A stretch of DNA of 64,000 nt from Theocolax elegans (Eukaryota > Arthropoda > Insecta > Hymenoptera > Cerocephalidae), in assembly GCA_026168455.1 (NCBI GenBank), contig CM047428.1, positions 627,501 through 691,500 of the forward strand, in the 5' to 3' direction. Position 1 is the stretch's first letter. The number at the start of each line of letters is the position of its first letter. The notes below the pieces were generated by a model. It was not told where the DNA came from. It saw nothing but the letters and a program-made list of their open reading frames with translations, and searched no databases. This document shows, in pieces, positions 35,334 to 47,278 of the stretch. The translations under genes were made by a program, and so were the position numbers.

Positions 35334-35629
35334 GTAGGTAGACCGGTTAGTCCCACCGAGACTCACTTTACTCACCGGCCTGTCTCTCGTTATTTGTTGG
35401 CCAGGAGGGGGAGCTGCACCGAAGGCACAACCACCACAGGCAGGAGCAGCGCCAGCAGTTCCCCGCACTCGCGGGTGGAGCCAGCTGGAACCTCGACTAC
35501 ATTAAGGTACGGAGTGGGTGCAGCTGCGAGGTCACCCCCAAGCCGAGGAAGCGCAAACTCGCGGCCATGAAGGTCAAGAGGACGAGGACTCGGGCACGCC
35601 ACGGTGATGCCCCTTTGGACGAGGTCTGA
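35000..35629 (+). CDS. Spaetzle-family cystine-knot ligand (spz3/spz4-like), two 3' coding exons
   Basis: Spaetzle proteins are secreted, disulfide-linked ligands of Toll-type receptors, used in development and immunity. Exons 35000-35333 and 35405-35629 join in phase 0 across a 71-base intron (donor CTG then GTAGGT; acceptor TTGTTGGCCAG). The joined C-terminal domain shows the family pattern: VECCPTIEEMVEPQGG, FEYSCRPDVLDKPCRFVDRK, SRCVQKFSYTYAIV, then WNLDYIKVRSGCSCEV near the end. Seven or more cysteines with the closing GCSC pair fit the cystine knot. The sequence then runs on as a basic tail (PKPRKRKLAAMKVKRTRTR) before TGA. The EMYVELYRDE and DKPCRF variants are closer to the Spz3/Spz4 type than to Spz itself, by my recollection of the family. 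The 5' part depends on the exon at 33116 and an unseen start. Codons are GC-rich. Confidence 0.88.
35405..35629 (+). CDS. Spaetzle-family gene, last coding exon
   Basis: 74 residues. It starts with a His/Gln/Arg-rich segment (EGELHRRHNHHRQEQRQQF), then the knot closure DYIKVRSGCSCEV, then the basic tail and TGA. Confidence 0.9.
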   Translation, partial: EGELHRRHNHHRQEQRQQFPALAGGASWNLDYIKVRSGCSCEVTPKPRKRKLAAMKVKRTRTRARHGDAPLDEV

Positions 35630-37044
35630 CCCTACCCTACCCCACCTCGACCGCATCACCTCACCCTCCTATCGCTTACCATCACTTTTACTTCACCGCT
35701 ACACCTACCGACGAGATTTACGACTCTCCCTCTACCTCTCCCGCTACCTCTCCTTCTCCTTGTCCTTGTCCTTGTCCTTTTCCTTGTCCTTGTCCTTGCC
35801 CTGGTCGCTACTACTCGGTACACCGCAGGGCCCAGCCGTTTTTCTCCTTCATTTACGCAGCCAGTCTTTCCTATACCATTTCTCCGCGTTCGTCAACCAA
35901 GGATTTGCGATGCGAAACATCACCGACAACAAGATGATGATGAATTATAAATATGCATATACAATGTTCGCGTTTATTTATATTTACATACACACACACA
36001 CACACACCTAACGATTTATTTTCTACCGGAATATCTTTTTTTACGTATATTTTACGATTAGGTTTAAGTAGCCGATGACAGTACGGCTGCGCCTTAGTTT
36101 GCGTTATGTTTTATATATTTTATATTTTATAACGTGTAGAACTATTCGCTTCGCGCGGATTTTGGTGCTTGGAAGAACATCGTTCACGCTTGCGAATGTT
36201 TTGGTCCTTCATTTTTCTTTTTGTTAATGACAACGAGATGTGCCACCTTTGACGATTCAAATATTTACCCGCGATTTTTTGTCGGGTTAGGTAAAGTACG
36301 TCCGATCGCAGCCCTCATTTCTCGAAGATATTGTATCGAAAATAAAAATGTCGGTCAGATATTATTCATTTATAGTCGAATCTGTTATATTTATTACCGT
36401 TCGAACGAAATTTTCATTCATTTGCGCGTTTGTAAAATATTGTGTTATACCCGATTTCTGATTTTTTTTATCACACGTATATGAAAAAATTAATAATAAA
36501 TATAATATTTTTGACTTGATCTAATATTAAGGCTGAGCGACGCGAAGGCATGTCCTCGACAAATCCCTTAATTTGTTGTTTGCACGATTGAAAAAAAAAG
36601 GCTGGTATAATTTTACGAATCTTTTGTACATACGTTCAGCTCGGTTGAAAGATGTGCTGTATGTTTTTTGGACTTATACAAATAATTTTTTATGTTATTT
36701 TTTGTTGTTTATTGTGAATATTGCACGCACGCTCGCACACACGCACGCACACGTGTATACATAATGTACAACAGTGCAAGTTATGAACGACTGCTAAAAA
36801 ATTGAAAATTCTAAATTCATAAAACAATTTCTTCGCTCAGCAAAGCAACCATTATGCTATTTAGTTTTATAAGGTTTGTCTAAATGTTTTTTTTATATCC
36901 AAAATTATTTATTGTTATTACTTGTAGATAGAAATTAGAAGTATTATATACGACGTTTTACTTCATTGAATTCGATAAACTTTTTTTTCATTGCGTATAA
37001 AACTAATTAAATAGATGTAATGTAATCGTTAGTTTTTTTTTTAT
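35630..37044 (+). other. 3' flank of the Spaetzle-family gene
   Basis: Probably 3' untranslated sequence at first, with a CCTTGT-type hexamer repeat at about 35750-35805 and (CA)n at 35989-36007. AATAAA at 36495-36500 could be a polyadenylation signal, but this is only one of several A/T-rich candidates. The open frames at 35604-36011, 36221-36484 and 36573-36764 have no family resemblance. Confidence 0.45.
35750..35805 (+). repeat. (TCCTTG)n-type hexamer repeat
   Basis: Nine or so TCCTTG-like units in tandem with a few variants, directly downstream of the ligand gene's stop. Confidence 0.85.
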
Positions 37045-37048
37045 TTAA

Positions 37049-37419
37049 CGGGATGTCGGACCCAAATTACAAGAATCTTCCAACTTAAAAATTATATCTA
37101 ACACATTGATTCAAAAATCTGAACAAAATTCATACGCATATCTTTAAACCATAAGGGCTTGATAATTTGATTTTTAAAGAAAAAATCATTCTTTTAATAA
37201 TAATTGAGTGAACAATTTTTGGTCGGCAATCATTAGTAAAAAATGGCATAAACTTTCAATCCAAACATCGTAATCAAATTGTAAATTCAAAAATCTGAAA
37301 AAAGTTGAGTATATTATTTAAAACGTGCCTAAGGGCTTAACTTCAGCGTTTTTTTTAAATTTATTTATTTGTTTATAAAAAAAAAGTAGAAAATGACCAT
37401 TTTAGGGTCCGACATCTCC
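37049..37419. mobile_element. TTAA-flanked MITE, GGATGTCGGACCC family
   Basis: Ends GGGATGTCGGACCC and (reverse) GGAGATGTCGGACCC, with TTAA directly outside each end (37045-37048 and 37420-37423). Relatives: 57913 (one end) and 63331-63704. Non-coding. Confidence 0.82.
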
Positions 37420-37423
37420 TTAA

Positions 37424-40175
37424 CTACATAAATTAATAAATGTAAATCGATACAAAGTCTATATGTAGATAATAGTTAGAAATTTATTAACTAATTTTTT
37501 TTAATATTTAATTTATTAAAGTGACTAATTCTGCATAAGGTAAAGTACCCGAATTCGGGACAATATTAAAATGGGATGGAGTTTATGTAAAATTATTACT
37601 TAAAAATACAATATATTTATTTAGATCGTTCACTAAAAAGATGCTCTAGTCGATGATGAGTAAATTGCCAAAAGAAAAGTTTATCAAAAATGAAAATATT
37701 TGAATATAATAATTGTTAAAAATAAAAATGGATTTGGCTGGTACAGTTAGAATAGCATAAGCAAAGAAGGCATCCCCCTTTTGCGGGAGAGAAAAATGGA
37801 CGTAAAATGAAAGATATAAAAACTTATAATATTAATTAGTCCTATGAGAATTAAAGGTGTAGGTAAAAATGTGACAGATCCTAGTTTAACTTTCAAAAAT
37901 TTACACATTGATATTTAAATATTTAAAACTATTTACGATGCACTTAATACTTATTTAAAAACTTATTTAAGTGTTAATTGTTTGTATCAATAGCTGTTTT
38001 TGTCAGATTTATTAATTTATACAGTAAATTCGTCTGTCCCAATATAACCTATTTGTTTTGAGTTTGTTCCACATTCGGGTACTACAGACCTGCTATGTTA
38101 AGAGTTAAAATTCAACATTGAAACTTTTTCTAGTTAAGATGGAGTCGAAATTATGGACGATTAATTTAAATACTCTGAAATTGTACACTATCAGTCAAAA
38201 GTTTGTAAGACGTTAAAGTAAAATGTGGAGCCAAATCGAAATTTAATATCTGTGGTTAAATGACACTACAAATATTTGTTGAAAATCGTTCAAAAGACTA
38301 ATTATGTAATTAAAAGATAAATATTTACCTACCACAATTTTTAATTTACTTAGTGTAGAAAAGCTTGAAGGGAGTGTCATACTTAATTAAAAATTCAAAT
38401 ATCGTGCCACAAAATAACAGACGAAAAAACAACTAATTTACTTATAACAATTAATAAAAACAAATTTACGCGAAACCTGGAGTTAATTGCCCTTTGTTAT
38501 GTAATTATCTATCATTTTACAAAGTTTCAAGTTATTATAGCAATATGTTGCCGAGAAAACATTGAAAAATATTAGAAAATTGAAAAAAAAAACACTTTGA
38601 CCTTCAAATAACTTTGAAAATGGAATTGAAGGTCAATTTTCAAGGTCACCACTATTTGACCCTCTTTATCACGAACAATTTGACCTCTTAGGGACAGAGC
38701 GATTCGGGTTTATAAAATTAAAATGGCCCACCCTATATATATGCATTTTTTCTGACTCGCCTTTTTCGCTTATGGTTGTTCAATTTTGAGTGCTCGTACA
38801 GCAGATTTAGAACTTTCAATTGTTTTTAACAAAAAAAAATATGGTAAATGTAATGAAGAAGTTATGAAAAATTTAATAAAATCGGTTTTTTCTTACTAAA
38901 AATTGTATAAAATATTGGACGTATAAAGTATCTTACGAAAAATCTGCATTTTATAAAATTTTAGTATAATTAAAATGTAATATTTGTATTAGTGTTGATT
39001 TACCACATGATTTTTATTTATTTTTTAAATAATTAGATGTCGAGGTAAAATAATTGTGAACACGCATAAATTTTCCTTCAATATATTGTATAGAATATAT
39101 ATAGGGTCTAAAAAAAAGTAACGTAATTTTTATCCATCTTTTACCTTTCCTAAACAATATACATATACCTGTTCCGTTGCTGTCTTCATAATATTATCAA
39201 TATTATAATATAATCAATTACGTATTGTTACATAATAATCATGGAATTAATTCGATGATAAAAGTAAATTTAATATTATTATGTATTGTAAGACCATATT
39301 TTTACTGAATTAAATAATCAGATATTTTATTTAAAAAATGTATAATAAGATTCAGTTTAAAAAGAGTAATAATTAGAAGAAGAATTAATGATTAAAATTT
39401 AGGTGTGTATATACGACCATTCCTAATTTCATTTGATATATGAAATTTTATTTAAAGATACAAAATCCTAAATTTTACCGAATAAATTGTTCTTCCAAAA
39501 AGTTGATTAATTACATTTATATTTACTAAAGTGTAAATTTTTGTAAAAATAAACATCTTTATATCGCCTAGTCGAAATCGAAACATTTAGGATATGAAAC
39601 GTTTTGTTTGGCTAATATAACTGTCGGTATAATCAAAAATGTATGGCCAATGATTCTGTATAATGTCTCCAAAAAACTATTCTTACCACTAGATTTCTAC
39701 TAGAGTTGTCTAATTTTCTATACAATTTCTATTTTGTAAAACCTATTTTTACGCACCAAGTCAAATTAATACGTTAAAAAACACCAATAAAATGTTTTCT
39801 CCTGCGATCGGAAAAAGGAAAACCAATGCTTCGCAAAATATTATATTAATTATGCATATATAATATTGTGTTCGTTTATTTATTAAGATTAATTGTTTTG
39901 AAAATTCTTTAAAATAATTTAATCGAGTAAATAAAATTTTTTCTCAGATTGTGGATAGATTATACACCTTTTTTTTATTATTAAAAAAAATAAGTATAAT
40001 TGAAGATTTTCTATTTTTAAACTATATATATATATATCCTTTTCGTCACACGGCGATAATCTGTATACATTTTTATATTACGAATAAATTTTTTTTAATT
40101 TTAAACGCGAGATATTTGAGTTATCGATTGGCTTTGACATCTTTTACTCTGAATTTTAATTTTATGTTATACATA
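37424..40175. other. Gene-poor AT-rich stretch
   Basis: No supportable gene. It contains a cluster of AAGGTCA/TGACCTT motifs at 38596-38690 (see findings) and otherwise low-complexity A/T sequence. Confidence 0.5.
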
Positions 40176-40269
40176 CAGGGTGTCTGAAAAAATCCGGAAC
40201 GGCACGATACACGATATACATAATATGTCAGAAGTTGTCGTGCTGTTCCGGAACTTTTCAGTCACCCTG
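40176..40269. mobile_element. 94-bp hairpin MITE with TA flanks
   Basis: Ends CAGGGTGTCTGAAAA and (reverse) CAGGGTGACTGAAAA; inner arms AATCCGGAACGGCACGA and TCGTGCTGTTCCGGAA pair as well, so nearly the whole element folds. TA stands on both sides. Confidence 0.88.
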
Positions 40270-42378
40270 TATATAATATTAGTTCACCAAGACAAAAAGA
40301 AAACTTTATTTTACTATACATTTTTTTCCTAACTGCACGTTCTAAGGTTTAAATTTACTACAGATATTTCTAAAAGACAAAAAAAAGAACAAAACATTCG
40401 CACGATGCGACCCTTAGGTATATAATTATTAATATTTATTAAACGACCAGGTTAAAATAAGTCTCTTACCAATTTTTTATTTTATATTTTAAACGATATA
40501 ATATAAAGAATATAAACGTATTGTTAAACGTATATATATATATATATATACTGTGTGTGCGAGCGTGTGTGTGTGTGTATACTATAGTTTCACTCAGATA
40601 TATATGTATAAAGGCAACTCACCGTATACTCTTTATAATAATATTAATCTATACTGATTTTGTCAATCTCAGATACTAGTCTTATTACTTTTAATACAGA
40701 ATACAGAAGAAAAAAGTAAAATATATATGTAATAATTTAAGGAGTTAGCAGTTTCCGCAGTGAAGGGAAAGAAAAAGCCATTCTCCTAGCACCAAAAACG
40801 AATATTTAATTTTAGCTTCGATATATATATATATATATATATAACGAGTATAGATATATAAGATCGCGAAGATACTTGAATTTTACTTTATTTTTTTTTT
40901 CTCTATTATACGTTTCATTAAATTATAAGTTGAATAAATAAAATTCATAGGAGCCGTGTACCGCAATACGTATTTAATGTAACGTGCATAAAACCACGAG
41001 AAATAACTCTGGAAGAATCATTAAAAAAAATAATAATAAGAGAAAGAGGAAATTATTTGACTTTGATTTCGTATCATATCTCTTGTTCCACTATACCTGT
41101 ACTTTATAACGTTGAGCGATTTGCTTACCGAACGGTCACTCAATTATATTGGTTCCCAGACGCAAATTTAAACGATGATTAGTAAAATTTAGTAAATGCA
41201 GATTCTAAAAGTTGAAAGAAATTTATTAAAATGAATAATTATTATTATTATGTCTAGATTTTTGAGAGACGAGTAATATAATAGCTAGTCGTTTTTATAC
41301 ATTTTTATAAACATTTTATTTAATAGTTACATGAATTTTTTCCAATTCTTTCACATCCATAACAAGCTCTATAAGAAAAAATTATATTTCAAGAGTAAAG
41401 GAGTAACTGTATAAATAAAATTTTTTTACAATTTACAAATTTTTTAATGTTGAAGAAATAACTAATCCTCAAAAAAAAAAACAAAAGTAAAAAAACAGCT
41501 ATAAAAAATATAAAACATAGAATTAATTATAAAAACAAAATAAATATTTTAAAAATTTAATTATAGTTATTTATTTTTTGTAATGGTGCAATAATCATTC
41601 AATAATGCTTTAACAAAAAAGAAAAAAGTAATAAAAATTTATAAAAATTAATAACAATTTATAAATATTACTCATTATCTCAAATCTAGATCTAGATATT
41701 ATATTAAAATACACTAATTTTTATTATTTTCTTAAAAATTATTTCATTTGCGATCGTCTGAATTATTGTGTCATGAGATACACTCACAAGTTTAATAAAA
41801 TGTATAGTTTTTCTTTTCTCATTAACTATAAATTGAAATTCATTTTCAAAATTTTAGAGTATAAAACGACAAAAGGTCGATTTAAATTAAAGCTTTTATA
41901 ATATTTTGATTCGATATCAATTTCGACGATTCGTTTATTTTCATGATATAACACGACTATGTTCCCTCTCTTCATATTGTTTTTCAAAATGTACAGACAA
42001 TATTCCTACGATATCTATTTTCTTGTAAAAAATAGTTCCTTTCCTTTCCTTTTTTTCATTTACTTTCGTGCAAATCACCCATTTTCGTTTTCCGTGTGTG
42101 AACTTTGTACATAAACTTGTAATAATTAAAGGAGTAAACATCTATTATTTGACCCCTCGGTGCACCTTAAAAACATTTTTCTATATATATAATAAACAAA
42201 ATTATGTCAAAACAATACAAAAAATATAGAGAAAATAGAGAAAAATAATATATCCATATAGCATTAATCGCATTTTTTACAAACCTTGTTAGTCATTTTT
42301 AATTATTTAATTTATTCTGTCTTTAGATTTCTTTTTTTTAATGTAAGTTTATATTAATAATATACAATAATAATAGTA

Positions 42379-42432
<54 letters not shown>

Positions 42433-42583
42433 TTTGGAATATCACATGATTAGGTATAAGTTTTTTTTCCCGAGAATTACAACTTATAATGTACAATGTG
42501 TGTTATGGACCGGCATTTGAGAATAGACGGACGAGCCATAAGAAAATACTCAAAAGGAATGCACCTTACAGTGGTATTACAAA
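40270..42583. other. AT-rich intergenic stretch, 3' side of the BTB gene
   Basis: No supportable gene. It includes a TA tract at 40532-40549, another near 40823-40842, and the long (TAA)n tract at 42366-42432 just beyond the BTB gene's stop. Confidence 0.6.
42366..42432 (+). repeat. (TAA)n microsatellite
   Basis: More than twenty AAT/TAA units with only early interruptions (TAATAG), 150 bases beyond the stop of the minus-strand BTB gene, so probably in its 3' untranslated region. Confidence 0.92.
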
Positions 42584-42742
42584 TTACAAATAGAAAATTA
42601 GTTCAGGAATTTGTCCACCTTCGACCGACGTTCCATTATTTTCACCGACTTCGTAGTTGAATGAAAATTTCACTTTACCGTTCGGTCCGCAATCCACCGA
42701 TATTGTCCTTTGACCTTTTGTCCCGTAATGCGAATCTGGCCC
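42584..42742 (-). CDS. BTBD gene, coding exon 6 (end of PHR)
   Basis: Acceptor TCTCTGTAG. Encodes [19 protein letters not shown] then [20 protein letters not shown] and ends QIPELIFYL before TAA. The exon's 53 codons including the stop close the family domain exactly. Confidence 0.92.
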   Translation of the reverse strand, partial: GPDSHYGTKGQRTISVDCGPNGKVKFSFNYEVGENNGTSVEGGQIPELIFYL

Positions 42743-45700
42743 CTACAGAGATAATACATTTTATCGTTATACACGAATCTAATATATATATATACATATA
42801 ATGTGCATGCATATATTTATTTATTTTTCTTTCCTCAAATATATCGATGATATGGATGAAAAGACGTACCTCGAATGTAGCAGAAGCCGTGTAAACTGTG
42901 CTCGGCAATATCTCGATTGGCTCTTTGAATACTAAACGGTAAGTATAATTGGATTCGTCGCAACTGAAACTCGTTGAGTTTTTAGCAATCACCTTTTTCG
43001 AGGCTGTGTGAATCAATTCGATCACGACGTTGTACTCCGCGGGTCCGTAAACACTCCCGTAAACTCCGTATCCTACCAGGAATATTCTTCTGTTGACGCT
43101 GAATCTGAAGAACAATATTGAATATTTATTTGTGTATATATATATATATTTATATATTTTTTACGATATATAGTTTCACTGAATAATATTTGATTTGTAA
43201 AATAAAAGGAATTTAATGCTATTGTATTTGTTTCGTTACGTTATAAGTAATTTAGGGTTTCGTGCGAGTGCATATCGCGTTATCTCTTGAATATTGAAAT
43301 AAATCAATATACCTTATTCGATCGCTTGTCCCGTTGTATCCCCAACGATTTTCCGTTTGCTGGAAACGACATACCGTTTGCTCTTTACCCATTATGAGAC
43401 ACCGAGGCATCGCTTCAAACGCTACTCGTGGTTTTGGATTTAGGGTAAAATACAAAAATATCGAAACAACCTGAAAATACATTTATTTATTTTTCTATTT
43501 GATTGTAAATTCTCTTTGGGTTAATTATTTCAATGGGCATATATATAAATTTTTACTACATCATTTTTACGTAAGTAACTTGCGTTGTGAATTGTATGTA
43601 TATATATATATATATAATATATATATATATATATAAAATGGGGTTTCTAAAATGTAAAAGAGTAAATCAATAATACGTGTTATCAAAAGATTGCCTAAAT
43701 AAATAAATAAATGTTCATCATCTGTGATTTATAAGATATCAAAAGCAGAACTATGTAAAAGTAAAAATATTTTGGTTAAAATATTCGTTTTATATAGATA
43801 ATATGGTTAAGTACTTCTCTGTCAGTCAACAATCCCGATTGTGCTGGTCCACTGGCAAATTCTTCCATAGTCATTAACGGGAAACGAACGAGAGAGATAG
43901 CTTTACCCAATACGGCCCTCTGATTTTCAGGAGTTACTGGCAGCTGTTGTCTGCTGCATTCAGCCTCAGACCATCTAAGATTAATGTTTGTTCATTATAC
44001 TATTTATGCCATTCAAATAAATGTATGATATTTATATAAATTTAATTTTGAATAAATTACGACTATACCTAACAACAGCTTGAAATATCTTTAATTCTCT
44101 TCCTCTCAGCGTATCCCGTTCTAAGACAGTAATTAATGTATCTAAATCAATATCGGTAAATCCATCAGCACTTAGTGCGTCAATAGTGAATTTATCAATT
44201 GTATCAAGACATACGGCGGCGAGTTGAGGCTCGTCAAATAATCGAGCTTGTGCAAGAAGCATAAAAGCATTATCTGTTGTTAAATTGGTTCTTAAATAGT
44301 CCACGCAATGTTTTTCTAACGACGACACTGCATATTTTTTTGCTGTATACAATGTTGTCATTACAGTATCAGGGTTAATTAAAATTTCATCTGTATACAG
44401 AAACAAAAGGACAGCTAAGAAGGTTTCTGGTTCTACATCAGGTACTTCAATTTCATTAGACAAAGTTGCTAATGTTCCATTAAACATTGCATCAAATACA
44501 GCACTTCCAGAGGATAAGACCAATTTATGCGCTGGTATAACGCGCTGCTGAGTTCCTCTCCCTACTCTGAATTTCACATCCGATAAAATTTCATTATTGA
44601 AAAGGAATGTGAATCTTTCTCGCATGGTAGCTTTACTTCCTTGCCAATTGTACGTAGAAGAAGAAGCAGGAAAATTGGATTGTCCACTTTCTAATGGAAC
44701 TTCTACTTCTTTTCTTCGGGCCCTTGCTTCTAGTATTGAAAAGCCTGGGTAGAGCGGCGTGTTAAATGGTGGTCTACTGTAAAATTGGAATGAAATGGAA
44801 CATTAATACTAGAAATTATAATTTGTCAGATTGAATTTATTACTACTAAATAAAAATGTATTTAAAAAATTAAATTAATTTAAAATGTTTAATTGTTAAA
44901 GTAAAATTTGTATATACAAAACCAAACAATCTTATTGGTTTAATATTTTTATTTATATTTATTTTATATTATTTATTTATTTATTTATTATATAATAAAG
45001 TGTAACAATTATAATCATAAAGGTGGCGCACAATATAAAATAAACTAAAAATAAGATAACATAAATTAATAAATAAGATAACAAATATAATCAAATTAAA
45101 ATAGATTTTACATATTTTCCATATAATTACTAAGAACCCACAATGTTAATAATAGTGAGTATACTTCTTACGTAATTTATTCTTTATTCTTTATTCTTTA
45201 TTTAACCCATTAATAATTACAGATTTATTACATTTGGCTTTAAACAATAAAAAATTCAATTCATCATGAATATAATTTGGTATAGAGTTTTATACACACA
45301 GCAATCTAGCTTTAGGTGAATAATAAATATAATTTTGTCTACAAACTACTTCATATAATAGAGATTGTTTGATCTGATTGGATAACTCATCAGTCTACGC
45401 ATATAGATGTCCCAATGAACAGAAACATTAATCAAGTGATGAAAAATTATATCTTAAATCTACTCGAAATAATACTGTAATCATGGTCATCAAACTCATA
45501 AGTTGACCTAACTTATATGAAATAAATAAAAATAAAAATTGAATCAGTCGAGGAGAAGTATCTTGTGGTTCTGGTAATGAACCCAAGCGATTTAGACATT
45601 CCAACAATATCACCATCTAAGTGGTCATCAAATTTTAAATTAAAACAAATAGTAATGCTGAGATCTTTTAGATACTGTCTATATTGTTGCCGTGTAGTAA

Positions 45701-46441
45701 ATAATAAAATTCAGTGAAAAGCCTTGCTCTAAATATGGACATTATTTTAGTTTTCTTGATATTTTGCTTTAAACCATTTAACATAGACCACTGTACAACA
45801 TTATTAAGATCGGTCTGGAGTTTACTACAATCTAAAGGAGATTTTAGAGAACTTAATTGCGGGCACAATGTCATTTATGAACAAAATAAACAAAACCGAA
45901 CCCAGATGTGATACCTGCAGTACCCCTGATTTAACACTTACTACTTTAGATTTAACATTGTCCAGTCTTAAAGTTTGAGTACGCGAGAATAAATATGATT
46001 TAATCCATCTTAGAGCCAGACCCTTAGTACCCTTAAATATTATACAGTATAATAAAATATATTGTATAATAATATAAAGTAAATTAAGTAACAAGATAAA
46101 GTGGTGCGCAGTAAAGTAATAACAAAACAAAAGCTGTAGATCTAAAATTAATATGATAGGTAATAATAAACTTACTTATCACAATTAGAGGTAGACGGTT
46201 CTGCATTCCGGGCACTTGTAGATAGTTGTTCTTCGTCGTGAAAAGCTAAAACACGCCTGGCTCGGTTAATTGTAGAAGCATTATTCACAGTTTGGATGTT
46301 TTGGGGCGATTCGTTATCAGTCTCTAAATTCTCAGGTTCTTCATTACCACCAGCAGCCTCTTCATTATCCTCATGGTGTATTCTAATGTTGCGTAGTCTA
46401 TTAACATTTGAAGTATTATCGCTTGTACTTTCAGATGACAT
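42584..46441 (-). CDS. BTB-BACK-PHR domain protein (BTBD1/BTBD2/BTBD6 family), six coding exons
   Basis: Members of this family are Cullin-3 substrate adaptors: BTB binds Cul3 and dimerises, BACK extends that surface, and PHR binds targets. Exons (minus strand): 46441-46176, 44776-44069, 43974-43815, 43470-43313, 43104-42870, 42742-42584. All phases join cleanly to 561 codons plus stop. Residues 1-110 are Ser/Asn/Glu-rich and disordered. BTB runs at about 145-255 ([27 protein letters not shown]), BACK at about 260-380 ([29 protein letters not shown]). PHR is at about 405-555 ([53 protein letters not shown]). It is near the length of vertebrate BTBD2. The gene is head-to-head with PDHB, 837 bases apart. 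Which paralog it is cannot be settled here. Confidence 0.95.
42870..43104 (-). CDS. BTBD gene, coding exon 5 (PHR core)
   Basis: Acceptor TTGTTCTTCAG, donor TTCGAG followed by GTACGT. Encodes [20 protein letters not shown] and the sheet strands ending VYTASATFE. Confidence 0.94.
43313..43470 (-). CDS. BTBD gene, coding exon 4 (start of PHR)
   Basis: Acceptor TATTTTCAG, donor ATAAG followed by GTATAT. Encodes [18 protein letters not shown] and [19 protein letters not shown]. Confidence 0.93.
43815..43974 (-). CDS. BTBD gene, coding exon 3 (second half of BACK)
   Basis: Reads [20 protein letters not shown], then [19 protein letters not shown] and SGLLTDRE. The donor is GAA followed by GTACTT, a weaker but usable site that gives the exact family continuation [10 protein letters not shown]. 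Confidence 0.92.
44069..44776 (-). CDS. BTBD gene, coding exon 2 (BTB and first half of BACK)
   Basis: Acceptor TTTTACAG, donor GTTAG followed by GTATAG. The first 50 codons ([20 protein letters not shown] on) link to the BTB domain; the exon also carries BACK up to IFQAVVR. Confidence 0.93.
44777..46175 (-). other. BTBD gene, intron 1 with a LINE relic
   Basis: AT-rich 1.4-kb intron, by far the longest of this gene. It holds the RT fragment annotated at 45640-46040 and A/T repeats near 44940-45000. Confidence 0.85.
45640..46040 (-). pseudogene. LINE reverse transcriptase relic inside BTBD intron 1
   Basis: Two shifted frames on the minus strand read [20 protein letters not shown] then [20 protein letters not shown] (RT motif B region, with the usual PQGS changed), and further on [17 protein letters not shown] and [14 protein letters not shown]. 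The catalytic YADD segment is lost between them. It is an old, inactive fragment in the same orientation as the host gene. Confidence 0.8.
46176..46441 (-). CDS. BTBD gene, coding exon 1
   Basis: Starts at ATG ([19 protein letters not shown]); a longer frame upstream has only a GTG. Low-complexity acidic N-terminus. The donor is GATAA followed by GTAAGT. Confidence 0.85.
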
Positions 46442-47278
46442 CTTAGATTTTATTATCCGAAGAATAAATTCCCAGGGATTCCTCACTTTTAATCCAGCTA
46501 AAAAATCAAAAATACTTTTTGCTTTCCATTGTAGATGTTAGTTTAACTTTGACATTTCTCTGACAGATAGTCAGGTTAAATATCACCATATACACACACA
46601 GTCACACACAGAGAGAGACACAGAGATACGTGATTTGTCGAATATAGAAATGATTATTGCTATTCAATATGTCGAAAACTGCATTGTATTTACAATTCTA
46701 GCGAATATTTTATTCGCTCGGGTGTGAAACTTCTTTTCTTTTTTCGTTACAAACTTATAAAGAGAGTGATCGCTTGATGGGCTAGAATTTCACTAGCGCG
46801 ACGTCGACGTCGAGAACAACAGCTGCAGCTGCACTTGCGCTTTACGTATATGTGCATTTATATAGAAGTTTGTTTAGCAGCTCAATGGGTAATGTAGGAA
46901 TGGCGGTTTGGCAGGTTCGTGATATGTATCGTATCGAGATATATGGAGCAACGAATTGAATATTTTGATTTTTTTAACACCGGTTTTATGAAAAAATACG
47001 TACACAACATTTAATTATGGTCGTGAAACAGTTTGACGTTGATGGAATGAACAAAGGTGAAGATACTGTTTATTTATTTGTTCATTACAAACATGAAAAT
47101 ATTGTGAATGTAGTATCAAGTATATCTATGTGTGTGGTAGGTACTTTCATTTATTTATTTGCTTTTATGCATACTCTGTGTATATGTAGAAGGTTTGACG
47201 GGTACTGATTTGTCAAATAATTCAAATTTTGTATACATTTCAATTCAATTGATAAACTACGAATAGTTGAAGAGAAAA
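46442..47278. promoter_or_regulatory. Shared 5' region between the BTBD and PDHB genes
   Basis: The two genes are divergent, so this 837-base gap should hold both promoters. A GC-richer patch at about 46790-46850 has GACGTCGACGTCGAG and two overlapping CAGCTG E-boxes (ACAGCTGCAGCTGC). A CA/GA microsatellite lies at 46590-46630. The exact transcription starts cannot be read from the sequence. The small open frame at 47017-47208 is not convincing as a gene. Confidence 0.55.

Noticed and set aside
35604..36011. 135-residue open frame downstream of the ligand gene
   Set aside because: It runs through the hexamer and CA repeats, overlaps the ligand gene's stop in another frame, and has no domain.
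47267..47278. Upstream start extending PDHB by four residues
   Set aside because: That start is TTG; the first ATG is at 47279 and gives a normal-length presequence.
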